Assembly: GCA_017938315.1 (NCBI GenBank)
Contig: JAGBBV010000037.1
Coordinates: forward strand, 1-64,000
From: Lachnospiraceae bacterium
GTDB taxonomy: Bacteria; Bacillota; Clostridia; Lachnospirales; Lachnospiraceae
Direction of reading: 5' to 3'
Length of the DNA: 64,000 bases
The number at the start of each line of letters is the position of its first letter. The first letter of the stretch is position 1. The position numbers were made by a program, and so were the translations under genes. A model generated the notes under the pieces. The model ran no database searches, had not been told where the DNA came from, and was given only the letters and a program-made list of their open reading frames with translations. Positions 15,883 through 24,571 of the stretch are shown one piece after another.

Positions 15883-17607
15883 TTAATTGCACTCCTTTAC
15901 TAATTCCAGAAATTCTTCTTTATACTCATCGTCCAAATCAATGTTCTTTAGCACTTTCTTTACGCTTTTCACAGAAGCATCTTCCTGATATTCACTATGA
16001 GATGCTAACAGACCAAACTCTGCCACTGCTGCCGCAAAGCGGAAATCATCTGACGGCTCTGTTTCATAACACTCATACCCCACAGGATACTGAAGCAGGT
16101 TACTTTCATCTTCCGCAGGCTTTTTGTAACGAATGCTTAAGGTAAACCATTCTTCTGTCAGAGCATTACTGTCCCCGCTGTTCGCTTTTACTTCTTGCTT
16201 TCCCTGTTCTTCCAGCTCTTTTTTATAGTTATCGCTATACTTCAAATCTTCAATATCTTCCTCCGAAAGACCATCCATGGGCTCTTTTAAAATCACTTCA
16301 TACAGAACGGTAACACTGTGTCCCGCACCAATTTCTCCGGCATCCTTGGTATCATCATTAAAGTCTTCTTTATTGAGTGCACGATTTTCATAACCAATCA
16401 GACGATAGCTTGAAACAACAGAAGGATTAAACTCTACCTGGAATTTCACATCCTTACAGATAGTAAGCAATGTGGCAGTCATTTCCTCCACAAGCACTTT
16501 ATCAGCCTCTCTGATGCAATCGATATAGGCATAGTTTCCGTTTCCCTCATCTGCAAGAGTTTCCATTTTACTATCTTTGATATTGCCAGTACCAAAGCCC
16601 AGGACTGATAAAAAGATACCACTTTCTTTCTTTTCGGTAATCAGTTCCTCTAACTCTTCTTCACTGGTAAGTCCGATATTTAAATCACCGTCAGTTGCCA
16701 AAATCACTCTGTTATTGCCGCCCTCAATAAAATATTCTTCCGCAAGGGCGTACGCTGTTTCAATCCCCTTGCTGCCATGGGTACCACCGCCTGCTTCCAA
16801 ACTATTTAATGCCTTTTGTATTTTCCTTGTTTTATCACCACTGACACCATCCAGCACAATGGTATCGTCTCCTGCATATGTAACAATGGATACTCTGTCC
16901 TTCTCTGTAAGATTTTCCGCCAGCATGCAGAAGGATTCCTGTAATAAAGGTAACTTATCTTCGTTATGCATGGAACCGGACACATCCAACAAAAATACCA
17001 GATTGGAAGCTGGCGCCTGTTCGTAATCTACTTCTTTTGTTTTCAATCCGATCATTACAAGCTCCGCTTCTTGGTTCCAAGGACACTTGCCTATCTGTGT
17101 AGTTACGCCAAAGGGCTCGTTTCCCTTAGGCTCTGCATAATCATAATCAAAATAATTCAGCATTTCTTCAATCCGCACTGCGTGCTCCGGAAGTTCTTCC
17201 AGGGAATAGCCATCACGGATTAATCTGCGCAAATTACTGTAGGATGCGGTATCCACATCCGCTGAAAATGTAGAAAGAGGCGCTTTCATAACGGAGCTGT
17301 ATCCCTTTTCTTCCCACTCACTGTACTCTTCACCATTTGCAGCCTCTACGTCAATATCATAACAGCTTTCCAGATAACCATTCTCTTTCTCCTCACGGTC
17401 CGCAAGCTTAGCTTCTTCTGCCGGTGCTTCTTCGCTTTCATACGCTTCTTCCGTCGTGTATTCCATTCCGGTGACCGTCTCTTCCGAAGTTATCTCCGAT
17501 GCCGGTGCAGACATATCAGCCGCTTCCATTTTACTGCCACCGCAGCCGGTTAACATTCCTGCTACTAATGTCATTGTAAGTAAATATGCTACTAATCTTT
17601 TTTTCAT
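15883..17607 (-). CDS. VWA-domain lipoprotein (YfbK-like)
   Basis: The 574-residue lipoprotein has lipobox LTGC (Cys22), an acidic disordered linker (about residues 25-100), the FSADVDTASYSNLRRLI block of the YfbK N-terminal domain, a von Willebrand A domain with an intact MIDAS (DVSGSM, about 208-213), and a C-terminal YfbK-type domain ending near DDEYKEEFLELV. It should be displayed on the outer face of the membrane. Function in this family is not established; metal-dependent protein binding is likely. Its ribosome binding site GGGAGGG lies inside a hairpin stem. Confidence 0.88.
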   Translation of the reverse strand: MKKRLVAYLLTMTLVAGMLTGCGGSKMEAADMSAPASEITSEETVTGMEYTTEEAYESEEAPAEEAKLADREEKENGYLESCYDIDVEAANGEEYSEWEEKGYSSVMKAPLSTFSADVDTASYSNLRRLIRDGYSLEELPEHAVRIEEMLNYFDYDYAEPKGNEPFGVTTQIGKCPWNQEAELVMIGLKTKEVDYEQAPASNLVFLLDVSGSMHNEDKLPLLQESFCMLAENLTEKDRVSIVTYAGDDTIVLDGVSGDKTRKIQKALNSLEAGGGTHGSKGIETAYALAEEYFIEGGNNRVILATDGDLNIGLTSEEELEELITEKKESGIFLSVLGFGTGNIKDSKMETLADEGNGNYAYIDCIREADKVLVEEMTATLLTICKDVKFQVEFNPSVVSSYRLIGYENRALNKEDFNDDTKDAGEIGAGHSVTVLYEVILKEPMDGLSEEDIEDLKYSDNYKKELEEQGKQEVKANSGDSNALTEEWFTLSIRYKKPAEDESNLLQYPVGYECYETEPSDDFRFAAAVAEFGLLASHSEYQEDASVKSVKKVLKNIDLDDEYKEEFLELVKECN

Positions 17608-17656
17608 AAAAAATCCCTCCCTTGGTACCTGATATTACAGATACGTGGGAGGGATT
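17608..17656 (-). promoter_or_regulatory. Terminator-like hairpin that covers the VWA gene ribosome binding site
   Basis: On the minus strand, AATCCCTCCC (17656-17647) pairs perfectly with GGGAGGGATT (17621-17612) across a 25-nt loop. The distal arm contains the Shine-Dalgarno GGGAGGG, followed by six T and then directly the ATG at 17607. The element could end transcription from the ABC operon, block translation of the VWA gene, or both. Confidence 0.7.
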
Positions 17657-17697
17657 ACCTTTTTATGGTTTTTTTTGAAAAATTTTCTAAAACTTTT

Positions 17698-18678
17698 TTA
17701 TTTCATAATGTATGCGAAGAATCCATCTACATTATTAGACTTCATATAGCCTTTTTCTACCCAGAAATCAGCAGCCATCTGCGCGATATCCATAACATTT
17801 TCTTCCTTGCTCAAATCGTTGAACTCTTTGTTCATTGCTTCATCGTAGAAAGTAATTCCTGCGCATTCAGCCTTTACATCTTCTACGGAAAGATCAAGTC
17901 CTTTCGCCATGATTTCGCAGCCTTCATCAAAGTTTTCATTTAAGTATGCCACTGATTTGTTCCATGCTGTATTTAATGCATCAGCAGCACCCGGATTTGC
18001 TTTCAGGAAATCTGTGCTGATGGTGAGAACGTCGATAATTGCCTTAGGATAATCAGCTGAGGATACCAGAATATGTCCACCTTCTCGCTGGCTGCAGTTG
18101 CTAAGAGCCGGTTCCCATGTTACCGCCGCATCTACCTGTCCTGCAATAAATGCCTCACCCGCTGCATCATTACCCATTTCTACGATATTGATCTGATCCT
18201 CAGTAATATTGCTGTCTGCAAGTGCCTGGAGGAAGAAGAAATAAGAAGTAGCAGACTTATCAAGCGCAACTGTCTTTCCTGCCAGATCATCTACGCTCTG
18301 GATTTCTGCACTTGCTACCAAGCCATCACCGCCGGTAGAACAGTCCATGGTACATACATACTGCTCCGGTGCACCTGCATCATACTGGATGATGTCACGG
18401 TCAAGTACCTGGCCCAGTGCCTGAATACTTCCGGATACAAACGCTGCACCATAGGTAGATTCATCTTCCATGATGACAACTTCCACATCATAACCAAGTT
18501 CTTCAAAATATCCTTTTTCAATACCAATAAATACAGGTGCATAACCTGCCCATGTACAGAAAGCAATTTTACAGGGAATCAGTTCCCCGCTTGCTGCTGT
18601 CTGCTTAGCGGCATTTCCACAACCCATGCAGGAAAATACCAATACTACACTTAACATAAGTGCCAATAATTTTTTCAT
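17698..18678 (-). CDS. ABC transporter substrate-binding lipoprotein (NrtA/SsuA/ThiY-like)
   Basis: A 326-residue solute-binding lipoprotein. ATG 18678 is preferred over the upstream frame start at 18705, because AAAGGAGATAAG precedes it. The lipobox is CMGC, followed by a family pattern of CTWAGYAPVFIGIEKGYFEELG and later VDDLAGKTVALDKSATSYFF. The family binds nitrate, sulfonates, taurine, pyrimidine precursors or urea-related compounds; the ligand here cannot be told from sequence. Last gene of the three-gene importer operon. Confidence 0.88.
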   Translation of the reverse strand: MKKLLALMLSVVLVFSCMGCGNAAKQTAASGELIPCKIAFCTWAGYAPVFIGIEKGYFEELGYDVEVVIMEDESTYGAAFVSGSIQALGQVLDRDIIQYDAGAPEQYVCTMDCSTGGDGLVASAEIQSVDDLAGKTVALDKSATSYFFFLQALADSNITEDQINIVEMGNDAAGEAFIAGQVDAAVTWEPALSNCSQREGGHILVSSADYPKAIIDVLTISTDFLKANPGAADALNTAWNKSVAYLNENFDEGCEIMAKGLDLSVEDVKAECAGITFYDEAMNKEFNDLSKEENVMDIAQMAADFWVEKGYMKSNNVDGFFAYIMK

Positions 18679-18694
18679 AATCTTATCTCCTTTT

Positions 18695-19489
18695 TTATTT
18701 ATCAAGAGCTGCGTCCTGGCTCTCCTGCCAGAGCATCTCCATGATTTTCCGTTTCATTGCAAGAAATTCCGGTGTCACCAAAATCTCATGATTTCTCTCT
18801 CCCGGAATGTTAACCTCCATAACCTCTCTAATGGTACCCGGACGGCGGCTCATTACATAAATCCGATCAGCCAGAAGAATCGCCTCATCAATATCGTGTG
18901 TAATGAACAAAATGGTATTTTTTGTCTCACGGCTTATTTTGGCGAGAAGCTCCTGCATTACTACCCTGGTCTGTGCATCCAGTGCACCAAAGGGTTCGTC
19001 CATCAGAAGAATCTCCGGCTGATTAGCCAAGGTTCTTGCAATTGCCACTCTCTGCTTCATACCGCCGGAAAGTTGTTTGGGAAGTGCATTCTCAAAGCCG
19101 GAAAGCCCTACAAGCTGAATATATTCCTGTGCTATCTTTGCACGTTCTGCCTTAGGTACTTTCTTCATTTTAAGACCAAATTCAATATTTTTCTGTACCG
19201 TCAGCCACGGAAAAAGACTATAGCCTTGGAATACCATCCCCCGGTCAGCACCGGGACCGGATACTTCTCTCCCATCAATCTCTACACTTCCTTCTGTTGC
19301 ATCTGCCAGTCCGCCAATAATATTAATGAGTGTGGACTTTCCACAGCCGGAAGGCCCTACCATTACTACAAACTCTGATTCTCTCACTTCCAGATTAATA
19401 TCTTTTAATGCATCCAGATCCTTTTCTCTTCGCCCGTTTGCCGGAAACACTTTTTGCAGATTTGTTACTTTTAATTTTATCTTATCCAT
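18695..19489 (-). CDS. ABC transporter ATP-binding protein (NrtD/SsuB/TauB-like)
   Basis: A 264-residue ATPase with Walker A GPSGCGKST, signature LSGGMKQRVAIARTLA, Walker B LLMDEPFGALD and the switch histidine in ITHDIDEA. The GMVFQGYSLFPWLTVQKN Q-loop region is typical of the nitrate/sulfonate/taurine family. It sits between the permease and substrate-binding genes and energises uptake of the unknown ligand. Confidence 0.92.
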   Translation of the reverse strand: MDKIKLKVTNLQKVFPANGRREKDLDALKDINLEVRESEFVVMVGPSGCGKSTLINIIGGLADATEGSVEIDGREVSGPGADRGMVFQGYSLFPWLTVQKNIEFGLKMKKVPKAERAKIAQEYIQLVGLSGFENALPKQLSGGMKQRVAIARTLANQPEILLMDEPFGALDAQTRVVMQELLAKISRETKNTILFITHDIDEAILLADRIYVMSRRPGTIREVMEVNIPGERNHEILVTPEFLAMKRKIMEMLWQESQDAALDK

Positions 19490-19513
19490 ACTATGTACCG
19501 GTTCCTTTCCGTC

Positions 19514-20290
19514 TTAGTCGCCCAGTCTTTCATGCCAGGGCACAATGATCTTGGTCAGAATCCGAAGGATAAAGTCTGTTACCAAACCAATAAGACCAAT
19601 CATGATAAGGCCTGCAAAAATTACATCCGTTGCCAAAAATCTCTGAGATTTTAAAATAATGTATCCCAGGCCTGCAGAAGCAGCAACCATTTCAGCAACT
19701 ACCAGATAAGTCCATGCCCAGCCTATGGTCATTCTAAAATCATCCATCAGACCCGGAAGGGCTGCCGGAAAAATAACCTCCGTATAAAGCTGAAGTTTAT
19801 TAGCACCAAGGGTGCTGGCCGCATTCAGCATATTTTTTTCAATAGAGGATACAGTATCACACACCATCAGCACCAATTGGAAAAACGTTCCCAGGAAAAT
19901 AATGACATATTTCTGGTTTTCGTCAATTCCCAAATATAAAATGGTAAGTGGCACCAGTGCCACTACCGGCAAGTATCTTGCGAATTCAATAATAGGCTGA
20001 ATTACTGCACTGAAGCATTTAGATCGGGCCATCAGCATACCGATGGGAAGGGCCGCTACTGCGGACCAGAACCAGCCTATCATGACACGCTTGGTGGAAA
20101 GAAAACAATGCTCCCACAAAGAACCGTCACCCGCCATCTCCAAAAGGCTGTTCCAGACTGCCGTAGGAGAAGGCATAAATATTTCATTTAAAAAACCGCC
20201 GTAAGTAAGAATACACCATGCGGCAATAATCACACAAAAAGAAATAAGGGAAAGGGCGCCAGTAGAAATCCGCCCAGTTTTCTTTTTCAT
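19514..20290 (-). CDS. ABC transporter permease (NrtB/SsuC/TauC-like)
   Basis: A 258-residue integral membrane protein with about six helices. The permease-ATPase contact loop (AASTLGANKLQLYTEVIFPAALP, split here by Gly/Ala residues) lies at about 155-178 and carries the EAA-type motif. First gene of the importer operon; the ATPase follows after 24 bp. Confidence 0.92.
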   Translation of the reverse strand: MKKKTGRISTGALSLISFCVIIAAWCILTYGGFLNEIFMPSPTAVWNSLLEMAGDGSLWEHCFLSTKRVMIGWFWSAVAALPIGMLMARSKCFSAVIQPIIEFARYLPVVALVPLTILYLGIDENQKYVIIFLGTFFQLVLMVCDTVSSIEKNMLNAASTLGANKLQLYTEVIFPAALPGLMDDFRMTIGWAWTYLVVAEMVAASAGLGYIILKSQRFLATDVIFAGLIMIGLIGLVTDFILRILTKIIVPWHERLGD

Positions 20291-20355
20291 AAGTAAATCT
20301 CAACTTTCAATCTATTATTCTTTTATCACATTAGCACGCTAAAGTATTATAACAT

Positions 20356-20379
20356 GGGACTTTTCATTTGAAAAGTCCC
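20356..20379 (-). terminator. Hairpin between tex and the ABC importer
   Basis: A perfect 9-bp inverted repeat, GGGACTTTT (20356-20364) and AAAAGTCCC (20371-20379), starts about 6 bp after the tex stop. No clean T-tract follows; a TATAAT box follows instead, which may be the -10 of the importer operon with a weak -35. It may act as terminator, operator or both. Confidence 0.5.
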
Positions 20380-20385
20380 TACTTC

Positions 20386-22752
20386 TTATTTTTGATTAAT
20401 TCTCATTGTCAGTCCAATTCTCTTTTTCGGTACATCTACCGATAATACTTGCACCTCCACAATGTCACCTACACTGACAGCCTCAAGGGGATGCTTAATG
20501 AACTTGTCCGTAATCTGGGAAATGTGCACCAATCCATCCTGATGGACACCAATGTCCACAAATACACCAAAGTCAATTACATTACGTACCGTTCCCTTTA
20601 AAATCATTCCGGGCTTTAAGTCTTCCATATCAAGAACATCACTTCTAAGAATAGGCGTAGGCATGCTTTCTCTGGGGTCTCTGGATGGTTTTTCCAGTTC
20701 CTTCAAAATGTCAGTAAGGGTAATCTCGCCAATGCCAAGTTCTTCAGCCATTAGCTTTTTGTCCTTAATTTTCTTCTCTAAAGAACTTACCATGGCAGCT
20801 TCCTTCTCGGGACTTGCCACTGCAGCAGATTGGTTTTTCTTATCTGCTTCCTGATTAAATGCCATTGTAGTGCCGCCCATGGCTGCCGCTAAGGCCTGAC
20901 CCATGGCAGTGTTGGTATTTTTAATAACCACCTTCTGCTGGGGTTTCTTTTTCTCCTGTCTGGGAGCCGGTTTTTCTGTTACCGGTTTCTTCTTTGCTGC
21001 TTCTTTCTGTGCCATACGCACATCGTCCATAGTAAGTCCCATTTTAGCAAGAAGTGCCACAGCGGCATCATAACTTTCCGGATGCACGCTGGTCGCATCC
21101 AGCGGGTTATCTCCGTCTAAAATGCGCAGGAAACCTGCACACTGTTCGTATGCTTTAGGTCCTAATTTCGGCACTTTTAAAAGTTGTGCACGGTTTTTAA
21201 ACTTACCGTTCTGTTCTCTGTAGTCTACGATATTTTTCGCAATCACTTTTGAGATACCGGAAATATACTCAAGCAGGGATGCGGACGCGGTATTTAAGTC
21301 CACGCCTACTTTATTTACGCAATCTTCCACTACGCCACTTAAAGCCTCACCCAGTTTCTTCTGGTTCATATCATGCTGATACTGACCTACACCGATGGAT
21401 TTGGGATCAATCTTAACCAGCTCTGCAAGGGGATCCTGCAATCTTCTTGCAATGGATGCCGCACTTCTTTGTCCCACGTCAAAGTTAGGAAACTCTTCCG
21501 TAGCAAGTTTACTTGCTGAGTAAACAGATGCACCCGCTTCGTTTACAATCACATACTGCACCGGTGTGTTTAATTCTTTAATCAGTTCTACAATTACCTG
21601 TTCAGATTCTCTGGAGGCAGTACCGTTTCCTACGCTGATTAAAGAAATGCCATACTTAGCAATCATTTTTTTCAGCTCCGCCTTTGCTTCCGCCACTTTA
21701 TTCTGAGGGGCTGTAGGATAAATCACCTTGGTATCAAGAACCTTACCTGTGGCATCCACAACCGCAAGTTTACAACCGGTTCTAAATGCCGGGTCCCAGC
21801 CAAGCACTACTTTGCCGGCAATAGGAGGTTGCATGAGAAGCTGCTCTAAGTTCTTTCCAAATACAGAAATAGCGCCATCCTCTGCCTTTTCAGTCAGCTC
21901 ATTTCTGATTTCCCTTTCAATGGCAGGGGCAATCAATCTGTCATAGGCATCTTCAATTACTTCCTTAAGGAAAGGAGTTGTATATTCATTTTCCGAAACA
22001 ATTGTTTTCTTAGCAAGAAACTGTAAAATTCTCTCTTTGGGCGCCACTATCTTAACCGTTAAAAACTTTTCATTTTCTCCACGGTTCAGTGCAAGCACTC
22101 TGTGTCCTGCCACCTTTTTAATAGCCTCTTCATAGGCATAATACATTTCATATACACTTTGTTCTTTTTCGTCTTTAGCCGTGCTGGTTAATGTACCTTC
22201 CTGGGTAGTAATATCCCTGATATAAATGCGGTAATCCGCCTCGTCAGAAATGCTTTCAGCGATAATATCTGCCGCCCCCTGAAGAGCTTCCTTCGCACCC
22301 TTTACCTCTTTTTCTTCATTAATATAATTAGCTGCTTCTTCTAAAAGAGACTTGTCTGTATCCTGCTTTAAAATAAACTCTGCAAGGGGTTCCAGACCCT
22401 TCTCCTTAGCAACGCTTGCCCTAGTCTTTCTCTTAGGTCTGTAAGGACGGTACAGGTCTTCTACTACAACCAGAGTCTCTGCTGCAAGAATCTTTGCTTT
22501 CAGTTCATCTGTCATCTTTCCCTGCTCTTCAATTGTGGCAATAACCTGTTCTTTCTTTTCTTCCAGGTTACGCAGATAAGTCAGTCTTTCATGAAGGTTA
22601 CGAAGCTGTTCATCATTTAAGGAGCCTGTTGCTTCCTTACGGTAACGGGAAATAAAAGGAATGGTATTTCCTTCATCAATTAGTTTCACCGCAGCCTCCA
22701 CCTGCCACTTTTCTACGCTCAGTTCTTCTTTTAATTTCAGTATAATATCCAT
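20386..22752 (-). CDS. tex: Tex family RNA-binding transcription accessory protein
   Basis: Tex is a multi-domain nucleic-acid-binding protein linked to transcription and toxin-gene expression in other bacteria. The 788-residue product has the N-terminal helical block (NTIPFISRYRKEATG, from about 29), a YqgF-like core (GWDPAFRTGCKLAVVD), helix-hairpin-helix motifs (ISGISKVIAKNIVDYR, about 493) and a C-terminal S1 domain (about 710-785). It is longer than the usual 700-730 residues because of a Lys/Pro/Ala/Gln-rich linker (about 585-665) before the S1 domain. Confidence 0.95.
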   Translation of the reverse strand: MDIILKLKEELSVEKWQVEAAVKLIDEGNTIPFISRYRKEATGSLNDEQLRNLHERLTYLRNLEEKKEQVIATIEEQGKMTDELKAKILAAETLVVVEDLYRPYRPKRKTRASVAKEKGLEPLAEFILKQDTDKSLLEEAANYINEEKEVKGAKEALQGAADIIAESISDEADYRIYIRDITTQEGTLTSTAKDEKEQSVYEMYYAYEEAIKKVAGHRVLALNRGENEKFLTVKIVAPKERILQFLAKKTIVSENEYTTPFLKEVIEDAYDRLIAPAIEREIRNELTEKAEDGAISVFGKNLEQLLMQPPIAGKVVLGWDPAFRTGCKLAVVDATGKVLDTKVIYPTAPQNKVAEAKAELKKMIAKYGISLISVGNGTASRESEQVIVELIKELNTPVQYVIVNEAGASVYSASKLATEEFPNFDVGQRSAASIARRLQDPLAELVKIDPKSIGVGQYQHDMNQKKLGEALSGVVEDCVNKVGVDLNTASASLLEYISGISKVIAKNIVDYREQNGKFKNRAQLLKVPKLGPKAYEQCAGFLRILDGDNPLDATSVHPESYDAAVALLAKMGLTMDDVRMAQKEAAKKKPVTEKPAPRQEKKKPQQKVVIKNTNTAMGQALAAAMGGTTMAFNQEADKKNQSAAVASPEKEAAMVSSLEKKIKDKKLMAEELGIGEITLTDILKELEKPSRDPRESMPTPILRSDVLDMEDLKPGMILKGTVRNVIDFGVFVDIGVHQDGLVHISQITDKFIKHPLEAVSVGDIVEVQVLSVDVPKKRIGLTMRINQK

Positions 22753-22895
22753 AGTCCCTATCCTTTACTAAATTCTTTGGCTTTCGCCTCTCTTATTATA
22801 GTTGATTTCATAGGTTTTTTTCAATAAAAATTGTAATCTAACTTCTATCGTGATAAAATATAATCAGAAAAACTATGTTTAGAAAGTAGGCTATT
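22753..22895. other. Divergent intergenic region of tex and the rightward trio
   Basis: AT-rich, 143 bp. A TATAAT lies at 22859-22864 in the rightward direction but without a convincing -35 box at 16-18 bp. No hairpin or leader element is seen. Confidence 0.4.
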
Positions 22896-23309
22896 ATGGA
22901 AAATCAGTCACAAAACGAATATAATGCTTCTTTTCATAATCCCGGAAATAAAATGGCGCTCGTCTCCCTCATCTTTGGAGTCGGCTCTGTTTTTACGACA
23001 GCAACTGTTTTCCTGCCACTTTTCTTTGCAGGATTATCTGTTGTATTTGCCCTTTTATCCAAGGGCTATGGAAAGAAAATGCTCACACAGGCAAAAGTAG
23101 GACTTATCAGCGGGCTGGTGGGTCTTGCCATGACCATCGCCATGTTCATTTCCTCTTTTGCATTACTGATAAGTAACCCGGAAATACTGACAGAAATCGG
23201 TGCCCAGTACGATGCCACATGCGAAATGATGTATGGGCAATCATCGGAAGAAATGTTTGGGTACTCTTTTGAAGATATGATGGAAGAATATGCCGATATG
23301 TTTCGGTAG
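22896..23309 (+). CDS. Small membrane protein (DUF4190-like)
   Basis: 137 residues with a short Asn/Gln-rich cytosolic N-terminus, then two or three transmembrane segments (about 20-60 and 70-95) holding the GKKMLTQAKVGLISGLVG pattern of DUF4190-type proteins, and an acidic Met/Glu-rich C-terminal tail. First of three closely spaced rightward genes. Function unknown. Confidence 0.75.
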   Translation: MENQSQNEYNASFHNPGNKMALVSLIFGVGSVFTTATVFLPLFFAGLSVVFALLSKGYGKKMLTQAKVGLISGLVGLAMTIAMFISSFALLISNPEILTEIGAQYDATCEMMYGQSSEEMFGYSFEDMMEEYADMFR

Positions 23310-23321
23310 AAAGGAGTTTCT

Positions 23322-23810
23322 ATGGTAAACGCAGTTGCCGGTTTTTCCACCCCATATGCATACAGTACAGGTATTATGCCCACCTCTGCTTCAAATGCAG
23401 TGGTAAAAAATCCCGGTGCACCTACCGAAGTTACTCCCGGGCGCAAATCTTCTCCCGCAGAATGCGAGACCTGTAACAACCGCAAATATCAGGACGGTTC
23501 TGATGAAATGGTATCATTTAAGTCAGCTGCCCATATTTCTCCGGAAGCTTCTGCCACAAAGGTACGCGCCCACGAACAGGAGCATGTAAGCAACGCCTAC
23601 AAGAAAGCAGCCCAGAACAATGGTAAGGTTCTTGCTGCCACCGTCACCTTAAAAACTGCCATTTGTCCCGAATGTGGACGCAGTTATGTAGCCGGCGGAA
23701 CCACTGCTACACGTATTCAATACAGTAATGAAGAAAATCCATATCAAAAGAACAGAAAACAGGCAGATGCTGCTTCCTTAATCGGTATGAATATGGATTT
23801 AGCCATTTGA
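23322..23810 (+). CDS. SprA-related putative zinc metalloprotease
   Basis: The 162-residue protein has an HExxH-type motif HEQEH at residues 84-88, inside the block KVRAHEQEHVSNA. It also has two CxxC pairs, CETC (48-51) with a following YQDGSDEMVSF, and CPECG (115-119). This arrangement fits the SprA-related family described mainly in Proteobacteria. No signal peptide is seen. It may be a small metal-dependent peptidase, but no activity is established for close relatives as far as I know. It lies 12 bp after the membrane-protein gene and 24 bp before the DUF975 gene. Confidence 0.75.
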   Translation: MVNAVAGFSTPYAYSTGIMPTSASNAVVKNPGAPTEVTPGRKSSPAECETCNNRKYQDGSDEMVSFKSAAHISPEASATKVRAHEQEHVSNAYKKAAQNNGKVLAATVTLKTAICPECGRSYVAGGTTATRIQYSNEENPYQKNRKQADAASLIGMNMDLAI

Positions 23811-23834
23811 CAACATTGACAGGAGTATTTTAAC

Positions 23835-24560
23835 ATGAATGAACATCTTTCCTCTGCCAGTTTAAAATCACTGGCCAAAGGACAATTACTTGGAAAATAC
23901 GGGACCGTGGTTGCAGCCTATGCTATTCACATGGGTTGCATACTTTTTACATCCTTTATGGTCAGTATGTTTATTGATACTGCCACACTCATAGGAAATA
24001 TCATTTATTTACTTGTAAGCGTTCTTCTAAGTCTCTTTGGCGGACTTTTTGTCTATGGAGAAGCTTATATTTATTTGAAAATCGCATGTAACCAACCGGT
24101 GACGGTAAGTGATTTATTCTGTGGTTTCGGTTCTAATGCCGAGAAAATTGCAAGAGTACAAATTGTATTTGCATTGGTTGCAGTCATCTGTTCTCTTCCC
24201 AATTTAATGACCCCCATGCTCATACAGCATCCGGAAAACCCTTACTTAATGCTGACATATGTAATTCTCATGATTATAACCACGACAGTAAATGTGATTT
24301 TTTCCTTGACTTTTGCTGCAAGTTTCTACCTGATGCATGATTTTCCGAATTATACTCCCAAAGAAATTCTTATGCAAAGTTATAAAATCATGAAAGGAAA
24401 CCGCGGTCGCTTGTTCTATATTGAATTATCTTTTATCCCGTTATTACTTTTAGGATTTTGCAGCTGTTGCGTTACGTATCTGTGGATACTTCCTTATATG
24501 GAAGCAGTCCAGGCAAACTTCTATTTAGACTTAATAAAAAAGAGAAACCGGAACAGTTAA
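23835..24560 (+). CDS. DUF975 family integral membrane protein
   Basis: 241 residues with about five or six transmembrane helices and the family's SLKSLAKGQLLGKYG start and SYKIMKGNRGRLFYIELSFIP block (about 192-212). Function unknown. It is the last gene of the rightward trio; its stop codon overlaps the end of the convergent prfB by 4 bp and both ends fall inside one hairpin. Confidence 0.85.
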   Translation: MNEHLSSASLKSLAKGQLLGKYGTVVAAYAIHMGCILFTSFMVSMFIDTATLIGNIIYLLVSVLLSLFGGLFVYGEAYIYLKIACNQPVTVSDLFCGFGSNAEKIARVQIVFALVAVICSLPNLMTPMLIQHPENPYLMLTYVILMIITTTVNVIFSLTFAASFYLMHDFPNYTPKEILMQSYKIMKGNRGRLFYIELSFIPLLLLGFCSCCVTYLWILPYMEAVQANFYLDLIKKRNRNS

Positions 24561-24571
24561 TCCTGTTCCGG
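24548..24571. terminator. Bidirectional terminator inside overlapping gene ends
   Basis: CCGGAACAG (24548-24556) pairs with CTGTTCCGG (24563-24571), with CTTTTTG after it on the plus strand and TTTCTCTTT on the minus strand. The stop codons of both convergent genes are within the hairpin. Confidence 0.85.

Noticed and set aside
15216..16145. 309-codon rightward frame
   Set aside because: It lies opposite the secreted-protein and VWA genes and crosses their intergenic region; no ribosome site or protein-like pattern.
22859..22864. Promoter for the rightward membrane-protein trio
   Set aside because: TATAAT is present but no -35 hexamer stands at 16-18 bp; left uncalled.
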